Assembly: GCA_028710415.1 (NCBI GenBank)
Contig: JAQTUE010000001.1
Coordinates: 248,001-312,000 of the forward strand
Length of the DNA stretch: 64,000 bases
DNA from: Paludibacter sp.
GTDB taxonomy: Bacteria > Bacteroidota > Bacteroidia > Bacteroidales > Paludibacteraceae
Direction: 5' to 3'
Shown: one piece after another, positions 34,388-42,612 of the stretch
How positions within the stretch are numbered: position 1 is the first letter of the stretch
Layout of the letters: every line of letters starts with the position of its first letter
The notes under the pieces: model-generated
The model's database searches: none
What the model was told of the DNA's origin: nothing
The model's input: the letters and a program-made list of their open reading frames with translations, nothing else
Made by a program: the position numbers and the translations under genes

Positions 34388-34770
34388 CAGGAATGAGGAG
34401 CGAGGAATGAGAAATGAGTGCTGGCAGACGATTAATCACAAACCTGACATCGTCGAAGACATGTCAGCGTTAAGAAACAAACAAAATAGGACTTAGGAGC
34501 GAGGAATGAGAAATGAGTGCAGACAGACGATTAATCACAAACCTGACATCGTCGAAGACATGTCAGCGTTAAGAAACAAACAAAACAGGAATGATGAGCT
34601 AGGAATGAGAAATGAGTGCTGACAGACGATTAATCACAAACCTGACATCGTCGAAGACATGTCAGCGTTAAGAAACAAACAAAACAGGACTGAGGAGCGA
34701 GGAATGAGAAATGAGTGCAGACAGACGATTAATCACAAACCTGACATCGTCGAAGACATGTCAGCGTTAA
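34388..34770. repeat. 99-bp tandem array, four copies
   Basis: Four near-identical units with an exact 99-bp period (marker AGGAATGAGAAATGAGTG at 34403, 34502, 34601 and 34700). Each unit contains CTGACATCGTCGAAGACATG followed by TCAG, a stem-loop with CTGACAT/ATGTCAG arms, and GACGATTAATCACAAACC. No coding frame runs through. The units differ at a few scattered positions only. Confidence 0.92.
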
Positions 34771-34807
34771 AAAACTCACAAAGGAGCAAGAAGTGAGGAA
34801 AGAGAAT

Positions 34808-34827
34808 TCGCGATATGGAAATCGCGA
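34808..34827. repeat. CGCGAT palindrome, inverse orientation
   Basis: TCGCGATATGGAAATCGCGA is the exact reverse complement of the 20-mer at 22194-22213. It ends 5 bp from the aroE stop. Confidence 0.85.
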
Positions 34828-34832
34828 CGCCC

Positions 34833-35570
34833 TCAATCATTCCAAATATCCCACGAAGCAACAGCCTGCCCAATCAGCATGGCTTCTCCGTTAATACCTA
34901 CAGCACCCTGATCACGTCCGTGCTTCAGGAACAGGGTTTCGGCAGGATTGTAGACCACATCAAACAATAAATGGTCGGCAGTCAGGAATTCATAGGGAAT
35001 GTCGGGACAAACATCGGACTTGGGGAATGTGCCGACCGGAGTAGCATTGACAATGAGCTGGTTATCCGCCATGACTTCCGGGGTCAGTTGGGAATAGGTA
35101 AGCATGCCGGGCTTAGCGGTGCGCGATACGAACATGGTGACAATGCCCAGCTTGCGAAGTACATAATCGATGGCCTTGGAGGAACCGCCCGTACCCAGGA
35201 TCAGGGCCTTGGTGTGATTGGGTTTCAGGAAAGGGGTGAGGGAATTCTCAAAACCAATAACATCCGAATTGTAACCTTTCAGGATCAGGGAGTCTTCTTT
35301 GCGGGTGAACTTGATCACATTCACCGCCCCGATAGCGGCAGCGGTAGAGTCAAGCTCATCCAGGAACGGAATCACCTTTTCCTTGTAAGGGATGGTAACA
35401 TTCAGACCGCTGAGTTCCACCTGCCCGATGAGGAGGATGAAACTTGCAATGTCCTGCAATTCGTACAATTCATAGCGTGCATCAATTCCTTCCTGTTCGA
35501 ACTTCGCTGTGAAATACTTCTTTGAAAAGGATTGCGCCAGCGGTAACCCGATTAACCCAAACTGTCTCAT
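34833..35570 (-). CDS. aroE: Shikimate dehydrogenase
   Basis: 245 residues. AroE reduces 3-dehydroshikimate with NADPH in the shikimate pathway. Shikimate-site residues lie in LPLAQSFSKKYF and NVTIPYKE (catalytic Lys). The nucleotide motif is LGTGGSSKA, and NATPVGT and GINGEAMLIGQA complete the family. The start overlaps the stop of the DedA gene as ATGA, so the two are translationally coupled. It supplies the aromatic operon at 58-62 kb. Confidence 0.95.
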   Translation of the reverse strand: MRQFGLIGLPLAQSFSKKYFTAKFEQEGIDARYELYELQDIASFILLIGQVELSGLNVTIPYKEKVIPFLDELDSTAAAIGAVNVIKFTRKEDSLILKGYNSDVIGFENSLTPFLKPNHTKALILGTGGSSKAIDYVLRKLGIVTMFVSRTAKPGMLTYSQLTPEVMADNQLIVNATPVGTFPKSDVCPDIPYEFLTADHLLFDVVYNPAETLFLKHGRDQGAVGINGEAMLIGQAVASWDIWND

Positions 35571-36298
35571 GCTTTTAATTTCTTTTTATTCCTTGATTTA
35601 ACGATCAGCCAGACAAGCAAGATGGCTCCGATGCCCACAAAGACATACGATAACTCGTGGCTGTATTTATTAATCATTTCCTGTTGCCCGTGTGCCAGGT
35701 AACCAGTCAGTGCCAGGACACAGTTCCAGAGACCCGCACCCAATGTGGTATACAGTAAAAAGTTGAAGTAATTCATTCTGGCAAGCCCTGCAGGAATGGA
35801 GATCAGGTGGCGGATCACAGGGATAAGCCTGCCAATAAAAGTAGAGGTTTTGCCATGTTCGTTGAAGAAGGTTTCGGCCTTTTGAATCTTTTCACTGCTT
35901 AACAAAAAGAGCTTGCCCACCTTGCTGTCGGCAAACTTATAGATAACAAAGCGACCGAGCCATTTGGACATAAAGTAATTGAACGAGGCGCCAATCAACG
36001 CACCGATGGTTCCGAAGAGGATGATCAGGAAAATGCTTAATTTACTGTCGGGTTCCAGGGCGATATACACGGCCGGTGGGATCACTATTTCGGAAGGAAC
36101 CGGCAGGATGGAGCTTTCGGCAGCCATCAGGGCTGTTATGCTGAAATAATTGGTGTTGTCCTTATACCATGCTTCTATGTGGCCAATCATGGACAGGGTG
36201 GTGTCGGACGAGCTTTTAACCGGTAGTTCCTGAGCGGTTGCTTTAAAGGCTGTGAAGGAGAAAATGAGGAGTAAGGCAAGTAGAATTTTCCTGGACAT
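35567..36298 (-). CDS. DedA family (VTT domain) membrane protein
   Basis: 243 residues. There is a probable signal sequence, then the VTT/SNARE-associated core with ESSILPVPSEIVIPPA, the FIGRLIPVIRHLISIPAG motif and GAGLWNCVL, plus a C-terminal helix and basic tail. DedA proteins are thought to flip phospholipids or undecaprenyl-phosphate across the inner membrane. It is coupled by a 4-bp overlap to aroE. Confidence 0.9.
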   Translation of the reverse strand: MSRKILLALLLIFSFTAFKATAQELPVKSSSDTTLSMIGHIEAWYKDNTNYFSITALMAAESSILPVPSEIVIPPAVYIALEPDSKLSIFLIILFGTIGALIGASFNYFMSKWLGRFVIYKFADSKVGKLFLLSSEKIQKAETFFNEHGKTSTFIGRLIPVIRHLISIPAGLARMNYFNFLLYTTLGAGLWNCVLALTGYLAHGQQEMINKYSHELSYVFVGIGAILLVWLIVKSRNKKKLKA

Positions 36299-36299
36299 G

Positions 36300-36400
36300 A
36301 CTGATTAGTTGATTAAGTTAATTGGTTAATTAGTTGATTGAGTTGATTAAGTTGACTAAGTTAATTAAGTTGATTGAGTTAACTAAGTTAATTAAGTTAT
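36300..36400. repeat. GTTAATTGGTTAATTAG-type word repeats
   Basis: Repeated AAGTTAATT/GATTGAGTT words upstream of the DedA gene; the complement of the words at 8640-8746. Confidence 0.6.
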
Positions 36401-36750
36401 TTGGTTTTAGGAGAATTAGAAATGGTAAATAGTAAATTAAAAAATGGTAAATATATGTTTCCTATTCCTTAAATAAAATTTCTTCAACCCTTAGCTCTAT
36501 TACCCTCTCCTTGGGAGAGGGCAGGGGGAGAGGTCAGATTTAAAGAAGAATATAGCAAATGCATGTTAAGTTAATTATGTTATTTGGTTTTAGGAGAATT
36601 AGAAATGGTAAATAGTAAATTAAAAAATGGTAAATATATGTTTTCTATTCCTTAAATAAAATTTCTTCAACCCTAAGCTCTATCACCCTCTCCTTGGGAG
36701 AGGGCAGGGGGAGAGGTCTGATTTAAAGAAGAATATAGCGAATGCATGTC
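36385..36750. repeat. 183-bp direct duplication containing the CCCTCTCC palindrome
   Basis: Unit 1 begins at 36385 and unit 2 at 36568; both run from AAGTTAATTA through GGTAAATAGTAAATT and the CCCTCTCCTTGGGAGAGGG palindrome to GCATGT, with a handful of differences. A partial third copy, in rearranged order, lies at 39210-39350. Confidence 0.9.
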
Positions 36751-36773
36751 TATTATGGATAAACGCACAAAAA

Positions 36774-36812
36774 AACGCTTTCGTGTTCTGCGAACGACGA
36801 AAGGTTTTTTAG
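36774..36812. repeat. AACGCTTTCGTG palindromic repeat
   Basis: AACGCTTTCGTGTTCTGCG then AACGACGAAAGGTTTTTT; matches 33271-33307 within the glycosylase gene. CTTTCGT and ACGAAAG form the stem. It ends 7 bp before the stop of the minus-strand TPR gene and could act as its terminator. Confidence 0.75.
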
Positions 36813-36818
36813 GTTAGC

Positions 36819-38201
36819 TTATAAAGTTTCATAGAGATTCAAATCCTCTGCCTCGGGACATAATTCGAGGAACAGGGATATGGAGGCATCACTTTCGGCA
36901 TTAGCCTTACGAAGCCAGGCAAGCGCCTTTTCTACTTCCCCGTTCTTGTAATAAGCCACCGAAATAAACAACTTGATAAACTCAAGGTTCTCATCGAGTT
37001 CTTCGGCGGAAAGGAAGTATTGAATGGCCAGGTCATAATCCATTTTGTCCAGGCAAATGTTGGCAATAGCCATCAGGGTATCCGCCTGATCGGGATCGAT
37101 GGCGATAGCCTTGATATACGCCAGCAAGGCATTGTCGAGATCCTCGAGTCCGACATACGCTTCAGCGAGGTATACCCACGAATCGGCAGCTTCATTGTTG
37201 ATGGCCAGTGCCCGGCGGATATAGGTCATGCTTTCCACATACTTTTCCTGTTCGAGCAGACAGATCCCAATGCCGGTAAGGGCATCATAATTATCGGGAT
37301 GGGCATCGAGCGAAAGCCTGTAATAGGAAATGGATTCATCGTAACGTTCCAGTTTCTCAAAGCATTCGGCGATGAAGATATCGGTTTGCCACCCGTAGGA
37401 GGTCATTTTCTTATATTCCTGATAGGTATCAATAGCCTCCTCGAACATATCAAGCTGGAATTGGACATGCCCTTTCTGGATGCACGACAGCGAGTCATTC
37501 TGGTCGATAGCCAGGGCAAACTCATAGGCATCGAGCGCCTTGGGGAATTCCTGCAGGGCGAAATACAGCTGCCCCAGGTTAAACCATGCTTCGTTGGCAA
37601 AAGGTTCAAGGGTAATAATGCGGTTGTTGACAACGATGGCCTTGGCAAAATCATCATTCTGTTCGTAACAGAAAGCGAGTTCGTAAAGCAATTCAGGATT
37701 CTGGTTGTTGAATTTATCCCCTTTTTCGAGGAGCTTGAGGGCAGTGCCATAATCCCCCTGGCCCAGGTAGATGTAAGCAACATCGAGGCATACATTGTCC
37801 ATATCGTCCGATTCATCTGCAATGATCTTATCGGCCAGCATACGGGCTTCTTTTACCCGTTCAAGTTTCAGGAGCACTTCTATCTTAAGCAATATTACTT
37901 CATAGTCCGACGACTCTGTCAGCTTATCGAGAATGTGCAGCGCTTTCAGTTCATCGCCGGTAGCGAGGTATATTTTGGCACGTTTGGTTTTAAGAGCCGT
38001 ATTGTTCGGATGTAATTTCAGGCCAAGATCAACCGCTTTGGTACAATCTTTGGTGCGTCCCTTGCGCAGGTAGAATTCTACAATGGTTTCCAGTTCTTCC
38101 ACGTCAAAGTAGCCGGGTGCAGTCCCTGAGAGGAATTGCTCGTATCGTTTGACTATGTCACTGGACTCATCATCCACCGGAAATAATAATTTACGGTTCA
38201 T
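36819..38201 (-). CDS. Cytoplasmic TPR repeat protein
   Basis: 460 residues from the ATG at 38201 (an in-frame TTG lies 9 bp upstream). There is no signal peptide. At least ten TPR units follow one another (for example YIYLGQGDYGTALKLLEKG, FNLGQLYFALQEFPKALDAY, YLAEAYVGLEDLDNALLAYIKA), so nearly the whole protein is a solenoid. It presumably binds partner proteins; no catalytic domain is visible and neighbours do not suggest the partner. Confidence 0.85.
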   Translation of the reverse strand: MNRKLLFPVDDESSDIVKRYEQFLSGTAPGYFDVEELETIVEFYLRKGRTKDCTKAVDLGLKLHPNNTALKTKRAKIYLATGDELKALHILDKLTESSDYEVILLKIEVLLKLERVKEARMLADKIIADESDDMDNVCLDVAYIYLGQGDYGTALKLLEKGDKFNNQNPELLYELAFCYEQNDDFAKAIVVNNRIITLEPFANEAWFNLGQLYFALQEFPKALDAYEFALAIDQNDSLSCIQKGHVQFQLDMFEEAIDTYQEYKKMTSYGWQTDIFIAECFEKLERYDESISYYRLSLDAHPDNYDALTGIGICLLEQEKYVESMTYIRRALAINNEAADSWVYLAEAYVGLEDLDNALLAYIKAIAIDPDQADTLMAIANICLDKMDYDLAIQYFLSAEELDENLEFIKLFISVAYYKNGEVEKALAWLRKANAESDASISLFLELCPEAEDLNLYETL

Positions 38202-38461
38202 ATTATTCAATTTTGTTACAAAAATAGTGCTTTAAACGCAATAATATAAACTGTTTACATAAAAGTTATTAACAAAATCTGCAATTGGAATGTGAATTTG
38301 ATATACCAACGTTCAGATTTTTACGTTTTAAGTATACTGTTTAAACAATTTGAGGATGGAAAAGTTAGAAAATATTGGTGAATGGATGGAGCGGGTGCCT
38401 TTGCCTGAGCCTGTGCATGAATTATTGGCTTCATGGTGTTGCCGGATCTGCCTGAAATTAA
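38202..38461. other. Divergent intergenic region
   Basis: About 260 bp between the divergent TPR and Nudix genes. Apart from the Nudix promoter that follows it, nothing is seen. Confidence 0.4.
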
Positions 38462-38492
38462 TTTGACCTCTCACGAATAAATTGTATCTTTG
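38462..38492 (+). promoter_or_regulatory. Promoter for the Nudix gene
   Basis: TTTG at 38462-38465, a 19-bp spacer and TATCTTTG at 38485-38492 match the Bacteroidota sigma-ABfr consensus closely. The ATG is 28 bp further on. Confidence 0.8.
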
Positions 38493-38520
38493 CCTGTAGT
38501 GATCACCTAATTGTTTTCTT

Positions 38521-39048
38521 ATGCATTTTTCAACATTATTCACACACTGCCCGGCCTGCGGATCGGACAAATTTATCCCTCATAACGTAAAATCCAAGAG
38601 TTGCGAGAGTTGCGGCTTTGTGTATTACGTGAACGCATCTGCTGCAGTAGCTTCGTTTATAGTAAACGCCCAGGGAGAACTGTTAGTATGCCGGCGCGGA
38701 AAAGAACCAGTAAAAGGAACGCTGGACCTGCCTGGAGGCTTTGTGGATGAGAATGAATCAGCGGAGGAAGCCGTCAGCAGGGAGATCGCCGAAGAATTAC
38801 AAGCCCGGGTCACGAAGGCCAAATATCTTTTTTCTTTGCCCAACGAATACGAATACAGCGGTATGACCGTTCCTACATTGGATATGTTCTATGAATGCAC
38901 CCTGGAGGATACCACCAACCTGAAACCATCGGACGATGTGGCGGATTGTTTCTTTGTTCCCTTGAAAGAGGTGAAACCTGAATTGTTTGGACTGAAGTCT
39001 ATCAGGAAGGCTGTGGGAATGTTTGTTTCTGAGAGATTGGTTGATTAG
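38521..39048 (+). CDS. Nudix hydrolase with N-terminal zinc ribbon
   Basis: 175 residues. An N-terminal CPACGS...CESCGF zinc ribbon precedes the Nudix fold with the box GGFVDENESAEEAVSREIAEEL (GX5EX7REUXEEXGU, last G as Q). Such zinc-ribbon Nudix proteins include NAD-capped RNA or NADH pyrophosphatases, but the SQPWPFPxS motif of NudC is absent, so the substrate is open. It is a single gene with its own promoter. Confidence 0.9.
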   Translation: MHFSTLFTHCPACGSDKFIPHNVKSKSCESCGFVYYVNASAAVASFIVNAQGELLVCRRGKEPVKGTLDLPGGFVDENESAEEAVSREIAEELQARVTKAKYLFSLPNEYEYSGMTVPTLDMFYECTLEDTTNLKPSDDVADCFFVPLKEVKPELFGLKSIRKAVGMFVSERLVD

Positions 39049-39551
39049 TTCTGCGTTCTGCGTTCTGCGTTCTGTGTTCCGTGTTCCGTGTTTCGCGTTT
39101 AGGTTCATTTGTAGGTAGTATTGCAGACTTGAAATTTAGTTTTTAAAACAGACAACTGACATTTGAAAAAGATTAATTAATAGGAAATAAAAAGTGCCCT
39201 ATTATTTAAAAAACTTTTTTAACCCTCAGCTCTATCACCCTCTCCTTGGGAGAGGGCAGGGGGAGAGGTCTGATTAAAAAATAGAACAAGATATTTTAAT
39301 TGTCCACTTATTAGGAGAAAAAGAAATGGTAAATAGTAAATGGTAAATCAATGTCGTTAAGTTAGTGCTTTACTTTGTGAAACTTTGTGAGTTAGAGCCT
39401 TAGTGGCAAGAGAAATAATCGCCACAAAGCCACAAAGACTCTAAGTTTCACTAAATTGCAACTAATCAAAATCTTTTATGACATTGATAGTAAATAGTAA
39501 ATGCTAAAAATAGTAAATGAAATAATATATTTGAATTTTTAATTTGAAAGT
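39049..39551. repeat. Repeat-filled intergenic region
   Basis: GCGTTCTGCGTTCTG and TTCCGTGTTCCGTGTTTCG words at 39049-39100 are the inverse of the words at 7888-7917. The CCCTCTCC palindrome is at 39237-39271, GGTAAATAGTAAATGG words at 39327 and 39490. A TTTGTGGC..GCCACAAAG-type inverted repeat at about 39370-39440 (AACTTTGTGAGTTAGAG against CTCTAAGTTTC) is also present. No coding frame. Confidence 0.7.
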
Positions 39552-42500
39552 ATGAAGAAAAAAATTATTGTTTTAAATGTATTGATAGTCCTCTTTTCGG
39601 TTGGTGCAATGGCACAACATACCCTGATCTTTACAAACGGGGATGTGCTTTTTAACCAGGGGAAAGAGCTTTTTTCGGAGCATAAATATGCCGCCTCGTC
39701 CCGTACGTTTGACGAATATCTGAAACGGACAGAACCTACACAGGCCGGCCAGATTCAGGAAGCGAGGTATTATCTGGCAGCCAATGCCTTTGAAATGCGC
39801 CAACAGGATGCGATGGACCAACTGACGAACTACCTGGAACAAAATCCTTCTACTCCTTTCAGGGATGAGACCAATGCCATGATGGGTACGTTGGTGTTTG
39901 AGAAAAAAGAGTATGCGAAAGCGCTGACTTATTTCAATCAGGTGAAAGATAAACGACTTGGGAATGCCGAACGTGTTAACTTTTTGTTCGACAAAGGAGT
40001 GGCATGCGTTGAGACCAAAGACTATAACGCTTCACTGGCCATATTCAAGGAATTGAAGGGAATGAAGACCCGCTATACCGTTTCGGCGACCTACTATTAT
40101 GCCTATTCGCAATACTGCCTGGGCAACTACACGGAAGCTTTGCCTGAATTCCTGAAGTTGGAAGAAACTCCGGCCTATAAGAACATTGTACCTTACTATA
40201 TCGTGCAGATTTATTATGCCCAGAAGGATTATGATAAGCTGAGCGAACGCACCGAAAGCCTGCTTAAGAATAACCCGGATAATAAGAATAATGCCGAAGT
40301 CTACCGCATTGCCGGAGAAATGGCCTACCGCAAAGGAGATTATGCCAAGGCAATCACTTACCTGAGAAGTTACGAAAAGCTCTTCCCGCAGGTGTTGCGC
40401 AATGATATGTATTTGCTTGGGATGTCGTATTTCGAGACAAAGGACTATATCAATGCTGTTCTGTATCTGTCAAAGACCACTACCGAAAAGGACGAGATGA
40501 CTGAAAATGCGTATATGCACCTCGGTAATTCGTATGTCAAGCTGCACGAACTGACCAATGCAAGGCTGGCATATGAGGCATCGTTGCGGACTAATTTCAA
40601 CAAGACGGTACGCGAAGAAGCCCTGTTTAATTATGCCCTGACTTCCTATGAGACCACTTCTGCCTTTGGGGAATCGGTATCCGCCTTCGAACAATACCTG
40701 ACTGAATTCCCGGATTCAAAATATACCGATAAGGCTTACGATTACCTGTCCTCGGTGTATATGACTTCGAAGAACTACGATGCGGCCTACCAGTCGATTC
40801 TGAAAATCAAAGCACCCAATGCCAAATTGATTGAAACAAAACAATACCTGATCTACCAGATCGGGACGGAAGCTTTTGCCCAGAACAACATGGAAAAGGC
40901 AATTGAATACTTTACCCTGTCGCTGAAGAGTTCGTCCACCGGGAAGTATTCGGCCGAATGCCAGTACTGGAGGGCGGAAAGTTATTACCGCACCAACCGT
41001 TCGGACAAGGCGATTACTGATTTGAAAGCTTATTTCAATAATCCGTATTCCCGCTCGAGTGTAAACCGAACTATTGCCAACTATGCACTGGCGTATGCTT
41101 ACTTTTCAAAAAAGAGTTATGCCGAATCATTGACCTGGTTCCTGAAATATGTGGATGCTGAACAGAATGAAGGGGTAACGACTTATTCGGATGCCCTGAA
41201 CCGCATCGGGGATTGTTATTTCAATGCCCGCAGTTTTGCAAAAGCACAGGCCTATTACAGCAAAGCCGCTACAGTAAGCCCGAATACAGCCGATTACGCC
41301 ATGTTTCAGGCAGCTTATGTGTCCGGACTTCAAAAGAATTATACCGCCAAGATCTCGAAACTTGAAAGCCTGATCAGCCAGTACCCGAAATCGGAATATA
41401 CCGACGATGCTTTGTATGAAGAAGGACGTGCCTACTTGATGATGGAAAACAATTCAAAAGCCATTGATACCTACCAACGGCTGCTTGACAACCAGCCTAC
41501 CAGTGAACTGGCGCGAAAGGCAGCATTGGAAATTGGGATGATCTATTTCAATGAGAAAAACTACGACAAGGCAATAGATGCTTACAAGACCGTTATCTCC
41601 AAATACCCGGGTACGGAGGAGTCGTTTACAGCTTTGGAAAGCCTGGAGACAGCCTATGTGGAAAGCAACAATGTGTCGACATATTTTGCCTATACCAAGA
41701 CACTGGGGCTTAAAATCAGCAATTCAACCGCCAACAAGGAAGACTCCATATCGTACATTGCCTCTGAAAGACAATATATGAACGGCAGCTATCCGCAAGC
41801 CATTACCGGCATGCAGAGTTACCTGAACAAGTTCTGTCCGGGTGGCAGGTATTGCACTACCGCTCAGTATTACCTGGCGGACAGTTATTATCGCACCGAT
41901 AATAAGGCCAATGCTTTGAAAAGTTACGAGGCACTCCTGAAAATAACAGGAAACCAATACACCGAGGAAGCTACCATGCGCAGTGCTGAAATCGCATACG
42001 ACCAGAAAGATTATGCAACAGCACTGACTTACTTCAAGGAATTGCAGACCGTAGGGCAGACTACTGAAAATAAAAATATTGGCAGGCTGGGAGTATTGCG
42101 TTGCAGTAATTTCCTGAATGACTACCAGACTACGATTACCATTGTCAATGAAATCATGGCAGACCCGCATTCGAATGCTGAGTTGAAATCGGAAGCGCTC
42201 TATAACCGTGCGAAAGCATACCTGGCATTAAAGAATCTGAGTGAAGCTGCTGTTGACCTTAAAGTACTGGCAGCAGAAACCCGGACAGGGAATGGGGCAG
42301 AATCAAAATACTTGTTGGCAAACCTGTACTTCGAACAGGATAAAATGAAGGAAGCTGAAGCCGAAGTGATGGACTTTGCCAAAAAGAATACACCCCATCA
42401 ATTCTGGCTGGCACGAAGCTTTGTATTATTGTCGGATGTGTATATCAAACAGAACAATGATTTCCAGGCCAAGCAATACCTGATCAGCCTGCAGAAAAAC

Positions 42501-42587
42501 TATACCGTTGCTGATGAAATCCAGGGTATGATTACTGACCGATTGAATGCCATCAGTCTTCGTGAAAAGCAAACCATAATTAATTGA
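39552..42587 (+). CDS. Large secreted TPR protein
   Basis: 1011 residues with signal peptide MKKKIIVLNVLIVLFSVGAMA. Almost the entire length is TPR/Sel1-like helix pairs (for example AYYLADSYYRTDNKANALKSYEALL), about 20-25 units. In Bacteroidota, such ~1000-residue periplasmic TPR proteins are usually followed by a beta-barrel protein gene, as here (gap 1 bp to the ORF ATG, 25 bp to the preferred start). The pair is thought to act in envelope assembly. No catalytic residues seen. Confidence 0.88.
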   Translation: MKKKIIVLNVLIVLFSVGAMAQHTLIFTNGDVLFNQGKELFSEHKYAASSRTFDEYLKRTEPTQAGQIQEARYYLAANAFEMRQQDAMDQLTNYLEQNPSTPFRDETNAMMGTLVFEKKEYAKALTYFNQVKDKRLGNAERVNFLFDKGVACVETKDYNASLAIFKELKGMKTRYTVSATYYYAYSQYCLGNYTEALPEFLKLEETPAYKNIVPYYIVQIYYAQKDYDKLSERTESLLKNNPDNKNNAEVYRIAGEMAYRKGDYAKAITYLRSYEKLFPQVLRNDMYLLGMSYFETKDYINAVLYLSKTTTEKDEMTENAYMHLGNSYVKLHELTNARLAYEASLRTNFNKTVREEALFNYALTSYETTSAFGESVSAFEQYLTEFPDSKYTDKAYDYLSSVYMTSKNYDAAYQSILKIKAPNAKLIETKQYLIYQIGTEAFAQNNMEKAIEYFTLSLKSSSTGKYSAECQYWRAESYYRTNRSDKAITDLKAYFNNPYSRSSVNRTIANYALAYAYFSKKSYAESLTWFLKYVDAEQNEGVTTYSDALNRIGDCYFNARSFAKAQAYYSKAATVSPNTADYAMFQAAYVSGLQKNYTAKISKLESLISQYPKSEYTDDALYEEGRAYLMMENNSKAIDTYQRLLDNQPTSELARKAALEIGMIYFNEKNYDKAIDAYKTVISKYPGTEESFTALESLETAYVESNNVSTYFAYTKTLGLKISNSTANKEDSISYIASERQYMNGSYPQAITGMQSYLNKFCPGGRYCTTAQYYLADSYYRTDNKANALKSYEALLKITGNQYTEEATMRSAEIAYDQKDYATALTYFKELQTVGQTTENKNIGRLGVLRCSNFLNDYQTTITIVNEIMADPHSNAELKSEALYNRAKAYLALKNLSEAAVDLKVLAAETRTGNGAESKYLLANLYFEQDKMKEAEAEVMDFAKKNTPHQFWLARSFVLLSDVYIKQNNDFQAKQYLISLQKNYTVADEIQGMITDRLNAISLREKQTIIN

Positions 42588-42612
42588 GATGAATCCCTAC
42601 AACATAGATAAT

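Noticed and set aside
34388..34770. 99-bp repeats as a CRISPR array
   Set aside because: The whole 99-bp unit is repeated, with no variable spacers of constant length between short identical repeats, and no cas gene is in the window.
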